Assembly: GCA_903813345.2 (NCBI GenBank)
Contig: CAIIXF020000005.1
Span: 19,595,375 to 19,659,374 of the forward strand
DNA: 64,000 nucleotides
DNA from: Owenia fusiformis
Taxonomy: Eukaryota > Annelida > Polychaeta > Sabellida > Oweniidae
Direction: 5' to 3'
Under the pieces are notes generated by a model. It had not been told where the DNA came from. It saw nothing but the letters and a program-made list of their open reading frames with translations, and did not search any database. Position 1 is the stretch's first letter. Each line of letters opens with the position of its first letter. This document shows, piece by piece, positions 1 through 10,527 of this stretch. The translations under genes were made by a program, and so were the position numbers.

Positions 1-531
1 TAGCTAGGTCATATGCTGTGAAAGAAGCAGTCAACACTTGGTGCTCTGTACATGATATGTGTCTGGATTGCTGAAATTATTTCAGTTAATGTAATTTTAG
101 TCAGTTTAAGTGGCAAAAATGGGGACCAGGTAAGAATTGCTTCCTTAAAAGTCGTAAATATGGATGCACAAGTGCCAAGAGCATTTTACTAATCTTAATG
201 CTTAATTTTGTAAAAGTAGCTTGTAATAAGTATTGATCAGTTCTACTCATTTTAAAACATAATTTTTGTTGATTGGATCAAAATGATCAATATACGGTAA
301 ATCGTAATAAATGTCAGTAGTATTACATGTATTATATTCCATGCTCACACATGTCACACACTTACATATGTAGATGTGAGGCAATGCATACCTCATTAAA
401 AACCACTTGAAAGTTATTTTAAAAACACAGGAATGTGTAAATCTGAAACAAATAAATAATTGAACACCAAGATTATGTGTTGTATGAATCATTCATGAAA
501 TTTGGTTGGAAATACCTGTACAATCATTCAG
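1..531. other. Intergenic or intronic, no gene seen
   Basis: AT-rich sequence. The open frames here are short, lack splice-site context and match no family I recognise. No repeat structure was seen before the TIR element at 539. Confidence 0.5.
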
Positions 532-538
532 GTAGAGG

Positions 539-836
539 GCAAGGAGGATTGGCTCCCAGAGTGCAATATTGATATTCTGTCCCATATATGGGCATGTCTT
601 GATACAAAATTCGAATTCAAACATCCGCCATTTTGTTCACTTCATCATTTGAATCATGACTTTTGGTCTTATTTCCTGACAAAAAATTCCAAAACTCACA
701 AGAAATGATTGAATCGAATTTGTTGAACTATTTATTTTGAATTTATAGTCGGTTATAATTTCAGAAAATAAAGACATTGCGACATTTTCATCGTTGGAAA
801 ATATGAGTTTTGATCCTGGGAGCCAATCCTCCTTGG
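539..836. mobile_element. Small TIR element (MITE), family A
   Basis: A 298-bp element bounded by inverted repeats of about 20 bp: CAAGGAGGATTGGCTCCCAG at 540-559 and its complement ending at 836. Flanking 7-mers GTAGAGG (532-538) and GGAGAGG (837-843) match at 6 of 7 positions, fitting an aged 7-bp target duplication. It has no transposase. Related ends occur at 3979/4988 and 39203, so this is a dispersed family. The short plus-strand frame running into it is not a gene. Confidence 0.75.
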
Positions 837-1718
837 GGAGAGGGGTTCCTTCAAAATTAATTTAACGAAAACATCTAAATCCCCTTCCCAATATTGAAGT
901 AAGGTTACCATCCACTACTCAATATTCATCATTTTATCTGTAAAAAGACAATATTGATAGATATCTGGACCACAATGAATGTGCCATCATTTTGCTACTT
1001 AAAATCATCTCATTGAAAGGTGGCAGTACAATCAATTGTATATTTTTATTACAACTATTTATCCAACTTTTTATATACCATTTATCTTCTGCTTTGGCTA
1101 TGAGGCATATATATACAGTGGTTGAAAAAATTCCTCACATAAATATGGCGATTTAGGTACCAAACTTTTTTTAAATTTTGGACCTATTTTTAATTCTGAA
1201 AGATGACCTTGTTCAGCATCAGTACAAACTTATAGATGTTTAAAGTTGTTGGACAGAAAATTGTCCATATTTAGGATATTTTTCGCTCTCTTCATTTCAT
1301 GCTATTTTTCAAAAGTCCAACATTTCTGTATTTTAGGCAATATCCCAAATGCGAGTAGAAATAATCTTGATTTACGTCATTAAAAACTCACAATTCAGTC
1401 AAACTGATGTCATATTTGGAATCTACATGTAAAATTACATTAAGAAATGTGGTTTTAAAAAGAGTTTACCATTTTACTTTGAAAAAATAATTTTCTTTAA
1501 AAATGTGACTTCTAGGTCTTGTGTTGGGCAGATAATATTTTCTTTTACTGGACATATTTTAATTTGTATATAAACAGGTTCCAGTGAAGTTTGACATTTT
1601 TCCAGTTTGACAAAAGTATTAAACAAAACTGTTTTATAGGTGTTTTTACTCATGACATATTTATTCATTGCATCTTCTTACACTAATTCAGGCACATGTA
1701 TTTCAGAGGGAAACAAGT
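837..1718. other. Non-coding stretch
   Basis: No gene, RNA gene or clear repeat was recognised. The only long-ish frames are AT-rich and lack splice context. Confidence 0.5.
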
Positions 1719-2169
1719 TGTCTGAATTCAGACAGAAACATTCCTTAGCTAAACATATAGTGTATCTTATACTTGAATATTCTGTGTCTGAATTCAGGCA
1801 GCGGCTTTCTAATCTATAAGAAACCTAAATTTTCACTGTCTGAATTCAGACACAACTTGATAATAGTAAGATGAATTTGTTTATCTCTTGTGTCTGAATT
1901 CAGACACAGGCTTTTCCATATTAGAAAGCAGAAGCTGATTTCAACTGTCTGAATTCAGACAAAATTTGATAATAGTAAGATGAATTTGTTTATCTTATGT
2001 GTTGTGTCTGAATTCAGACAGTGGAAATCAGTATCAATTTTCTCAGATTGAAATCTTGTCTGAATTCAGACACATAAACAAATTCATCTCATTATAATGA
2101 GACTGTGTCTGAATTCAGACATAGGCTTTTCCATGTTAAAAAACTGATTCAACCGTCTGAATTCAGACA
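1719..2169. repeat. Interspersed palindrome array 1 (TGTCTGAATTCAGACA, 9 copies)
   Basis: Nine copies of the 16-bp palindrome TGTCTGAATTCAGACA, or one- to two-base variants, start at 1719, 1785, 1837, 1891, 1946, 2005, 2057, 2106 and 2154. Spacing is 48-66 bp. Spacers are partly conserved: GATGAATTTGTTTATCT recurs, and its complement appears between copies 7 and 8. The core GTCTGAATTCAGAC holds two inverted GTCTG/CAGAC half-sites, the type of sequence bound by SMAD MH1 domains. A second array of the same palindrome lies at 17648-18173. Confidence 0.9.
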
Positions 2170-3978
2170 TGGACTGATCATAGTGAGGTGAACCCTAATT
2201 AAGTTATGCAATGTTGCATATGACCACATTATCCATACTTTTCTGACAGAAATGGACATAATATACTCTAATTCACATCAAAGTAATTAGAAAATAACAA
2301 TTTCTTTTTATATATGGTTCTCAGTGACAGTTCTGGTTTAATCTACTGTACATCATTACAAAATGTATATGTTCAACCTTAAGTTCATCAAATTGTATGT
2401 CTGACTACTTTAATAATATATTTCAGTACATATTTTTGAGTACACTCAGTACATACAGAAAAAGTTGTCAAGTTATTCCATTCCATTTCATTTGATTTTT
2501 CATTTATTTGATCCTTTAACTTAGAGATGTTAACGTACATTCTGCATCACATGATTGAAGCTGATTTAAAATTGATGAACTATTTACAATCAAATTCTTT
2601 TGTTAATAACTATTATGATACTAGTATAGTAACTTTATAGTAAATATAAAAGGTATAATATACAATGTACAACCCAAGGGGAAAAGTGAACCTTGTCACT
2701 TTCACTTCATTTGATAGATCTTTGACAATTTGTAGCTGTCAAAATACTGGATTAATAGTATTTATCTGTGTGTCTCGAATTGTGGCGGGGGGGGGTTTCA
2801 ATGTTTTTTTAAAATTTTGTTGTAAGTTGATCTTTTTTCTGATTTGTTGTGGGATTCAATTAATTGGACTGTGTTAAAGCGAATGCTTAACTTCAATTTT
2901 AAGTTCCCTGTCAATAGTCATGGTACAGTAGATGCCATTGGATATAAAGTTTGCCATGTTCAATTGATATCCCGTTAAAAGTAAATTTTAATGTCCAATT
3001 TCCACAACCAAACCAATCTTCACTGCTTCACCAGGACTCATTCTATATCCTACTATGTATTCCACCTCTAACTTCTGTCTTATTTGGAGGGGTCTCTGGT
3101 TTCCCCCTGATTTAATGGACATTTGCTGGTTACAACCTGAAATAGTATAGATTAAACAGTTTATCTATGTTTTCATGCAGACTCAACTTGACGGATGAAC
3201 AGACAAAAGCAGACAGACACTCCTAATAATAAAGAAAAATAACAAAATAAGCGGGAAAATAACACTTCAAATTTCATATGGAGTGTAATGGAATATAATA
3301 ATTTGAGTGGAATATACCTTTTTGACCATTATTGTGTTTTGATTCAATGTAATGCTCATACCTTTTTCTGCAGACCTCGACTTTGTTCATTCAATAATGC
3401 TGTTAGGATTAATCACTTTCTTTTTTGACTGATGTGTATGTCCTTCTCATATAGCCATGAGAGTTTGACCGGATTTTCTGAAATATTAATTATCAGTCTA
3501 TCAATGTCAAGTAAGAATAAGTTAATTAATTAAGTAGAATAACAAACAAACATTTTTTTAAAATTAAATATACATTTTGATGATGGTGTTACATACTTGC
3601 AGTGCAAACATAGATTCCTTCCAATATATGCAAACTCTCTTTGTTATGTTCACTGACTTTTGTCACTTTGTATAGCGATCGGCAAGTCGATATTCAAATG
3701 ATATCGGCCCTGTTTCAAATGTTGGTACCTTAGTTGCCATCTCATATTTTCCAAGTTAGTTTTGCATTGTGTTTTCTACCACAAGTAAATGCATCCAGGA
3801 GTGTTGTCTTCATAAGATCTACATCTAAAGCCTTCTCTTTTCTAGTATTAGCGGTTCTGCAAAATAAACAGTGCTAACATATTATTTGACCTCACATACT
3901 TGACGTTTTTGTCTAATACAAGATTAAAAAACCATAAGAGTCATTATAATATTTTGAATTCTCATATTAAGCTGTCAC
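2170..3978. other. Non-coding stretch
   Basis: AT-rich DNA with no supported exon. It contains a G9 run near 2784. Nothing else was recognised. Confidence 0.5.
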
Positions 3979-4988
3979 CCAAGGAGGATTGGAAGCCAGG
4001 GTTCCAACTCAATATTCTTTAATCTCCAATCGATGCGGTAGTTTCCGATCCTGCCTGTATATTTCTATGGCTGCCAGGAGAATGGCTGATATTCTTGATT
4101 GAATTTTGTATTAAGTTTAAAATATTTTATTTAAGTGTCACTGGTATGATACAATTAATACATATATAAGAACATAGTTAAAATACCACCAGCCGATGTC
4201 GGCTTATGAGACACTGGTCACTAACTTCCAAATTATTATCGCAAGAACATTAAGCATATACTGTCAGACTGTAGACAATGCGTATCAGTAATGTATAATA
4301 AAACAATTTATCCCAAGTATTGCACAGGTTTGATAATTATAAATTCATATACATAATACATAGAAAGAGTTAACATGTAACATATTGCCTCTTTAAATTG
4401 ACTAGTTAAATTATAGTATAAAAGTAATGAGGCACTCAATCGAATGAATATGGTGAAACATACATTAGGACATTACAAATAATTATGTTTCAGTCAGCCT
4501 TTCAAGGTCAAATTGTCTCTTTACAAACATGTTATGCAAGAGAGCAGCCCATTGCCTTTGAATTGATTTTGAATGCATGAGACTAATAAATAGAAGTAAA
4601 TCATTGTCAGTATTTGTTTTTATATGTGGTGTCAAAATGTTTGTAACAGTTTCATAAAAGTGTGATCTGAGGCTGGAGTAATGTTTACATTGAATGGCAA
4701 AGTGCAATTCATCTTCAATAGTGTTACTATCACATAATTTACAAGTTCGATCTTGCAATGCTATGTTTGACCATCTACCAGTCTCAATGTTAAGTGGGAG
4801 ACTACCTGTTCTCAGTTTGGCAAGCATACTTCTATGATGTCTTGGAATATAATCAGATACATAAGATTCAGTTACAACTCCATATTTGAACATTCTTGTA
4901 TGCATTCTTGTATTCATAACATGGCTATGTGATACCCATATATGAAACAGAATATCGATTGGCGTCACTGGGAGAAAATCCTCCTTGG
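3979..4988. mobile_element. Family A TIR element, about 1 kb
   Basis: A 1,010-bp element. Its ends are CCAAGGAGGATTGGAAGCCAG at the left and the complement of CCAAGGAGGATTTTCTCCCAG at the right. The perfect 7-bp direct repeat CTGTCAC flanks it at 3972-3978 and 4989-4995, a target-site duplication. The interior carries a minus-strand frame (4483-4995) related to the C-terminus of LINE polymerases. The element has therefore either captured LINE sequence or been invaded by it. Confidence 0.75.
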
Positions 4989-4995
4989 CTGTCAC
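4483..4995 (-). pseudogene. Non-LTR retrotransposon C-terminal zinc-motif fragment
   Basis: An open frame of about 170 codons. Its middle reads RRxMLAKLRTG-type sequence, then CKLC, an IEDELHFAIQC segment and a tyrosine-arginine stretch. This is the Cys-Cys-His-Cys pattern found after the reverse transcriptase domain of many LINEs (zf-RVT type). No RT catalytic motif (YADD type) is present, so it is only the tail of a polymerase. The frame has no ATG at its 5' end, opens from a GTG in the target duplication and runs through the TIR. It is best read as a fragment carried inside the family A element, not an independent gene. The zinc motif is visible; assignment to a LINE clade is not possible. 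Confidence 0.6.
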
Positions 4996-5365
4996 ATTAG
5001 TTATTTATGAAGAAATGTATATTATTTAGGGTCTGCCTAAAAAACAGATGACTGGGTAGCCTGTGACTCAGGGTACCTAATGCAGGCCTGTCAACTGTCC
5101 CGCAATTTGCGTATTTGTCACGCATTTGCTGAAGAATTTGAAGTCACGCCAGTTTTTTTTGCGTGACAGAAAATGTCACGCAAATACGCATTTTACCTGG
5201 TAATTGTCAAGCAAAAATATTTCTGTAGAAATTTTTTCGAAATATGTTTACGATACGGTAAAAATACGAACGTCGGAAAAAAACCGAACGCAATTTGTTT
5301 GGATTTGTCACGCGAATCCCGTATATGTCACGCATGTTCATTGGAAATTTTCGTACCTCCCCCCC

Positions 5366-5529
5366 TGTCATGTGATACAAACATGAGCCTTTAATTTAGT
5401 TTCATAAGTCACCGATAGGTGTCTCTAGTTGTATTGTACTTGATGACGTCACGAATAGCTTCTCAATAAAGTTGTACTTTCTCTAAGTCAATTGCTCCTG
5501 TTTTATCTATCATTACTGATCAACGGACA
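5366..5529 (+). repeat. 5' LTR of Ty3-type element
   Basis: 164 bp, starting TGTCA and ending GGACA (TG..CA), identical by eye to the 3' LTR at 10364-10527. It contains a full CRE palindrome TGACGTCA (5444-5451) and a polyadenylation signal AATAAA (5465-5470). No TATA box was seen. The insertion lies in a C run, so the target duplication would be CCCCC. Identity of the two LTRs means a very recent insertion. Confidence 0.97.
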
Positions 5530-6091
5530 TGGTGGCAGTGGAAACGTTATTAACATGTTGTATTGGAAGCGCCAAAGATCATTTTGACACTAAAATCGAC
5601 AAGATTGATGACTGTTTTGATAGAGAAATCCGGGTGCAGATGTTGAGACTGAAAGAACAAAATTGCTGAATTTTGTCTTTCACGTGAAGACAGAAGATCT
5701 CTATTGCGCATGTGCAAGACATTGTGACTGTAAACATCCGGTCAAAAAGGAAAATTTTCACGGAAACTTAAAATATCCTGTGTGGATCATATATCCTGTG
5801 TGGAACAAATATCCTGTGTGGAGAATATATATCCTGTGTGGAACAAATATCCTGTGTGGAAATTTCGTGGAAATATTGTGTAACTATTTTGATAAAGCTA
5901 TTTAGTCATTACAAACTGTGTGAGTACCGTTTGAATACATTTGATAATTGATATCTTATGTACATTTACTGTGTGACTTCATCCTGTGTGGATATTATAC
6001 GTACATAAACGACAATTACTGTGTGATTACATCCTGTGTGGATATATATTATCTGATAATTGCTGTGTGAACTATATTGTATACATAGACT
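5530..6091 (+). promoter_or_regulatory. LTR element leader: primer-binding site and ATCCTGTGTGG repeats
   Basis: Directly after the 5' LTR, TGGTGGCAGTGG (from about 5531) has the TGG start expected of a tRNA primer-binding site; I do not assign the tRNA. The leader then carries seven copies of ATCCTGTGTGG, near 5775, 5793, 5811, 5831, 5849, 5981 and 6031. ACTGTGTGA-like motifs sit between them at about 5969, 6019 and 6062. Short open frames here are not genes. The repeats could act in packaging, transcription or translation control; none of this is shown by sequence. Confidence 0.75.
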
Positions 6092-9000
6092 ATGGCTAAA
6101 TTTCATCCTCCAGATAAGTTTGCGTTTGATAAGCCAAACGATTGGCCTGAATGGAAAACACAATTCCTGAGATTTAGAATAGCGACAAAGCTACATAAGG
6201 AGGATAATGACGTGCAAGTGTCGGCACTGATATATGCTATGGGTCCAGATGCGGAAAAGATCTACAAGACTTTACAATTTACTGATGTTGGTCCCCAGGA
6301 GGAAGGCCAGCCTGTGCCAGATCCACGATCGTTTGAGCGGGTTATAGAAGCGTATGATACTTACTTCATTCCGAAAATAAACCTGTTCAGTGAAGAGATC
6401 AAATTCGATAGTCGATCTCAACATGAAGGAGAGTCGGCAGAATCTTTCATTCGTGATCTATACCATTTAAGTGAAAGATGTGATTTCGATAATCGTGATA
6501 GGCGCATAAAGATTCGATTAGTGAATGGTATGCTGGACAAGAAGCTGTCTATGGAGTTACAGTTAAAAACATTATCATTAGAACAATGTATTCAGAAAAT
6601 ACGTCAACATGAGTTGGTGAAAAACCAAATGTCATTAGAATCAGAGTTGGATTCAGTGAAATTCAAACATAGGCCTAAGCCTAAACATCCCAAAGGGAAA
6701 TCTGCTAAGAGTGATAAATGTAGCAGATGTGGAAATGATTTTCATCAAGGAGGGATAATGACTTGTCCTGCTATGGGGCGCAAATGTTTTAAGTGCCAGG
6801 GCAGAGATCATTTCGCAACGTGCTGTAGATCAACGACAAAACAAAACAGTGGTGAACAAAAACCTACACGAAACAACAAGAACAAGAAAGTACTAACAGA
6901 GGTTGTGGTAGAACCTGATACTGTTGTATATCCTGTGGACTATTGTATTGATAATGTTGATTTGAGTGATAAGGTTGACATTGAGCCTCCGTGGCGAGTT
7001 TTATTACCACTTGAAAAGAATTATGTAAATTTCAAAATAGATACTGGGGCTGATGTTTCTGTTATAGGTGTAGACCAATATAAGCAACTTAAAAACCCAC
7101 CCAGTCTACGTCCAGTAACAAACATGTTATCAAGTCCAGGTGGTAAATTACATGCAAAAGGTCAGTTTGTGGCAAAGCTTACAGATCGTCAAAACATGTA
7201 TATACGTGTGTATGTTGTTGATGAAAAATGTGATAATCTGCTAAGCAGAAATGCAGCACACAAACTGGGCTTGGTGGAAAGGGTTGATGTTGATAAGGTT
7301 TCAATTGAAAAGCCTAGTGTAAAAATTCCTGTAGTGGAAAATGTGAGTTCTAATTTTGAACAAATTCAAAAACTAAACTTACCTGTAAATGAAAATGTTG
7401 CACAAGAATTATTTGGTAGTGACGGTTTGTATAAAGGTGAACCTGTAGACATAAAGTTGGTTGAAAATGCAGTACCTTACGCTGTTGCTACTCCCCACAG
7501 GGTGCAATACCCTTTGTTAAATGGTGTGAAGGAGGAGCTTGAGCGTTTGGAGACTGAAGGTAAAATACGTAAGGTCACTGAACCTACAGACTGGTGTGCT
7601 CCAATGGTACCTGTTAAACGTAAATCTGGTAAACGTCTTAGACTGTGTGGGGACTTCCGGAAACTAAATAAACAGATAAAACGTGAACGTTACATGATGC
7701 CAACAACAGACTCGGTTTTGAATAAATTGTCTGATTGTGTGGTGTTTTCAACACTAGATGCTAGTGGATGCTTTCATCAGTTCAAACTTACAGAAAATAG
7801 TCAATTGATGACAACTTTTATGACACCTTTTGGAAGGTATTGCTTTACAAGATTGCCTTATGGGGTATCTCTTGCACCAGAAATTTGTCAAAGAGAAATG
7901 TCTGAACTGATCAAAGACATACCACAGTGCGATGTGTTTATGGATGACATTATAATTGGAGGGAAAAACAAAGCGGATCACGATAAGATAGCCGCGAGAG
8001 TTTTAAATGCGATACACGGGGCCGGTTTAAAGCTCAATATTGAGAAATGTGTTTTTGAAAAACCGGAAGTTGAGTTCGTAGGACAAATTGTCGGAAAGGA
8101 TGGTGTTAAAACAAATCCTAGCCGTGTAAAAGCAATATTAGAAATGGAACCTCCTACTAATGTGAGTGAACTGAGAACCTTTATTGGGGGTGTAACTTAT
8201 CTTGGTAGGTTTGTGAAAAATCTTGCAACCATTCTAGGTCCACTTTATGAATTACTCAAGAATGATGTAGCTTGGAGATGGGACCAAGCTCAGATAAGAT
8301 CCTTCAATGATATAAAGAAAGCTGTATCTCAAACTCCAGTATTACAGATTTATGACGTAAAGTTGCCTACTCTAGTAAGTGCGGATGCATCATCGTTCGG
8401 TATTGGCGGTGCTATTATGCAGCTCCATGATAGTGAGTGGAAGCCAGTTGCATTCGTGTCGCGTACTTTAACAGATGCGGAGAAACGATACGCGCAAATA
8501 GAAAAGGAGTGTCTAGCAGCAGTTTGGACTTGTGAAAGACTTGACCGATATTTGATAGGTCTCGATTCGTTCAAACTTCTGTGTGATCACAAACCTTTGA
8601 TACCATTATTCAATGAAAAAGACATTGACAAAGTGCCTATTAGGTGTCAACGGTTATTACTGAGATTTATGCGGTTTAACGCAGTAGCTGAACACAGAGC
8701 AGGTAAGGACTTAGTTCTGGCAGATCTTTTGTCGCGGAAACCTCTCGCCTGTGTTAACAACAATGAGTTGAATGAGATAGATAACATAGAATCACATGTT
8801 AGCTCAGTGATGTCAGAAATACCAGTTACTTCTAACAGATTAGACAAAATTAGAGAAGCTTTAGCTCAAGATGAAGAAATGACCACAGTTATTGAGTATA
8901 CACTTGAAGGGTGGCCTAAAAACTATGGTAAAATTCCTGATAACATTTCTCGGTATTTTCAAGCGCGAGCTAATTTATCTGTCGTGAACGGATTACTTTT

Positions 9001-10210
9001 ATATGACGATAGAATCGTTATTCCCAAGGCTATGTACCGTGAAATTTTGGAAAAACTTCATGTGGGTCATTTTGGTGTGGCTAAATGCCGGGAGCGAGCT
9101 CAGTCAACTGTGTGGTGGCCAGGTATTAGTAACATGATCAAACAAATGGTTCAAAGTTGTGAACATTGTCAAATACATAAACCAACTCAGACTAAGGAAC
9201 CATTAATTCCTACACAGTTGCCTGACAGGCCATGGCAAAGGTTAGCAGCAGATATGTGTCAATATGCTGCAAAACAATATTTGGTTGTAGTAGACTATTA
9301 TTCCAGATTCATGGAGATATTGAATGTACCAGGTAGTGTAACTGCAAGCAAAATTATCGGAAAATTGAAATCAATTTTTGCGAGATTCGGGATTTGTGAA
9401 ACGCTGGTTACGGATGGGGGTCCACAGTTCACTTCACTAGAATTCAAGCAATTTGCAAAACAATTTGGATTCAATCACGTGATCACTAGTCCTCATTTCG
9501 CGCAAGCCAATGGTATGTCAGAAAGGGCCGTGCAAGCCGCGAAGCGTATTCTTAGAACAGAAGATCCAGCACAGTCTTTGATGTCTCACCATGCTACACC
9601 AACAGTACCTACTGGTGTAAGTCCAGCAGAATTGCTTTTGGGACGTCAAATTGATACTAATATTCCTGTGTTACCCAGTAAATTATCTCCCAAAATCATA
9701 GATCATGATAAAGTGAAACATTGTGATGTAAGGGCAAAAGCTAAATATGTGAAATACTTCAATAGAGGTGCAAAGCCACTTAGTAACTTACAACCAGGGG
9801 ATAGTGTAAGAATTAAGCTTGACAAAGATAAACTCTGGAGTGAACCGGGTAAAGTGATTAGTCAAGGGAAAACACCACGTTCTTACATTATAGAACATAA
9901 TGGGTCAATATATAGGCGTAATAGAAAACATTTGTCTAAAACAAACTGGGAACCTTTACCTCCAGATCCAGTTGTTAGTGATCCAATTTCAAGTTCAGGG
10001 TGTTCAAATCCTATTGATACTAAGCCACATTATGAAAATGTGCCATTCATTCCAAGGGAACCTCAGCATGAAAACTCAGGTGCCACTAGTATGTCAATTC
10101 CTGTATCTGTATCAAAGCCTGTTTGTAATGTTCCAACTACAAGGGTTATACAAACTAGATCCAGAAGTGGACTTGCCATTAATAAGCCAGTAAGGTATAA
10201 AGACACTTGA
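6092..10210 (+). CDS. Ty3-type Gag-Pol polyprotein, single intact ORF
   Basis: An uninterrupted 1,372-residue polyprotein encoding all functions for retrotransposition. In order: Gag, with a zinc knuckle CFKCQGRDHFATCC near residues 231-245 and an extra Cys-rich segment from about 209; aspartic protease with DTGAD near 317; reverse transcriptase with FMDD near 616; RNase H from about 763 (SADASSFGIGG); integrase with an HHCC zinc region (HVGHFG..CEHC, about 990-1030), catalytic Asp near 1053 and 1108, and Glu near 1144 (35-residue spacing); and a basic C-terminal tail. The order RT-RNase H-integrase is that of Ty3/gypsy (Metaviridae). There is no stop or frameshift between Gag and Pol, so Pol is made without frameshifting. 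No envelope gene follows. The start is the first ATG after the repeat-bearing leader. With identical LTRs, this copy may be active. Confidence 0.95.
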   Translation: MAKFHPPDKFAFDKPNDWPEWKTQFLRFRIATKLHKEDNDVQVSALIYAMGPDAEKIYKTLQFTDVGPQEEGQPVPDPRSFERVIEAYDTYFIPKINLFSEEIKFDSRSQHEGESAESFIRDLYHLSERCDFDNRDRRIKIRLVNGMLDKKLSMELQLKTLSLEQCIQKIRQHELVKNQMSLESELDSVKFKHRPKPKHPKGKSAKSDKCSRCGNDFHQGGIMTCPAMGRKCFKCQGRDHFATCCRSTTKQNSGEQKPTRNNKNKKVLTEVVVEPDTVVYPVDYCIDNVDLSDKVDIEPPWRVLLPLEKNYVNFKIDTGADVSVIGVDQYKQLKNPPSLRPVTNMLSSPGGKLHAKGQFVAKLTDRQNMYIRVYVVDEKCDNLLSRNAAHKLGLVERVDVDKVSIEKPSVKIPVVENVSSNFEQIQKLNLPVNENVAQELFGSDGLYKGEPVDIKLVENAVPYAVATPHRVQYPLLNGVKEELERLETEGKIRKVTEPTDWCAPMVPVKRKSGKRLRLCGDFRKLNKQIKRERYMMPTTDSVLNKLSDCVVFSTLDASGCFHQFKLTENSQLMTTFMTPFGRYCFTRLPYGVSLAPEICQREMSELIKDIPQCDVFMDDIIIGGKNKADHDKIAARVLNAIHGAGLKLNIEKCVFEKPEVEFVGQIVGKDGVKTNPSRVKAILEMEPPTNVSELRTFIGGVTYLGRFVKNLATILGPLYELLKNDVAWRWDQAQIRSFNDIKKAVSQTPVLQIYDVKLPTLVSADASSFGIGGAIMQLHDSEWKPVAFVSRTLTDAEKRYAQIEKECLAAVWTCERLDRYLIGLDSFKLLCDHKPLIPLFNEKDIDKVPIRCQRLLLRFMRFNAVAEHRAGKDLVLADLLSRKPLACVNNNELNEIDNIESHVSSVMSEIPVTSNRLDKIREALAQDEEMTTVIEYTLEGWPKNYGKIPDNISRYFQARANLSVVNGLLLYDDRIVIPKAMYREILEKLHVGHFGVAKCRERAQSTVWWPGISNMIKQMVQSCEHCQIHKPTQTKEPLIPTQLPDRPWQRLAADMCQYAAKQYLVVVDYYSRFMEILNVPGSVTASKIIGKLKSIFARFGICETLVTDGGPQFTSLEFKQFAKQFGFNHVITSPHFAQANGMSERAVQAAKRILRTEDPAQSLMSHHATPTVPTGVSPAELLLGRQIDTNIPVLPSKLSPKIIDHDKVKHCDVRAKAKYVKYFNRGAKPLSNLQPGDSVRIKLDKDKLWSEPGKVISQGKTPRSYIIEHNGSIYRRNRKHLSKTNWEPLPPDPVVSDPISSSGCSNPIDTKPHYENVPFIPREPQHENSGATSMSIPVSVSKPVCNVPTTRVIQTRSRSGLAINKPVRYKDT

Positions 10211-10349
10211 GTGACATTTGTTTCATGATTAGGACTGAATTATATTTTGTATTACATGTATATAAGCATAACATGTTAAAGAGACAGTTTCAGTTTATTG
10301 CTTAAACATTACATGTTAAAGAGACAGTCCTAGTATGGTCTAGTAAAAG

Positions 10350-10363
10350 ACTTAAGGGGAAGA
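10350..10363 (+). promoter_or_regulatory. Polypurine tract of the LTR element
   Basis: ACTTAAGGGGAAGA lies immediately before the 3' LTR. This is the position and composition expected for the plus-strand DNA synthesis primer. A repeated ACATGTTAAAGAGACAGT segment precedes it at about 10272 and 10311. Confidence 0.8.
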
Positions 10364-10527
10364 TGTCATGTGATACAAACATGAGCCTTTAATTTAGTTT
10401 CATAAGTCACCGATAGGTGTCTCTAGTTGTATTGTACTTGATGACGTCACGAATAGCTTCTCAATAAAGTTGTACTTTCTCTAAGTCAATTGCTCCTGTT
10501 TTATCTATCATTACTGATCAACGGACA
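10364..10527 (+). repeat. 3' LTR of Ty3-type element
   Basis: Identical to the 5' LTR over all 164 positions by eye. CRE at 10442-10449 and AATAAA at 10463-10468. It is followed at once by an 18-base C run (10528-10545), the target tract. Confidence 0.97.

Noticed and set aside
1719-2169. CRISPR array (also 17648-18173)
   Set aside because: Repeats are 16-bp palindromes with partly conserved spacers, in clearly eukaryotic DNA with no cas genes. They are tandem or interspersed repeats.
4997-5082. Transposase gene for the small element at 5083
   Set aside because: No coding frame of useful length lies in or beside the element apart from the nested LTR element.
5663-5905. Possible small ORF before Gag-Pol
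   Set aside because: It spans the leader repeats, has no protein-like composition and overlaps the ATCCTGTGTGG array.
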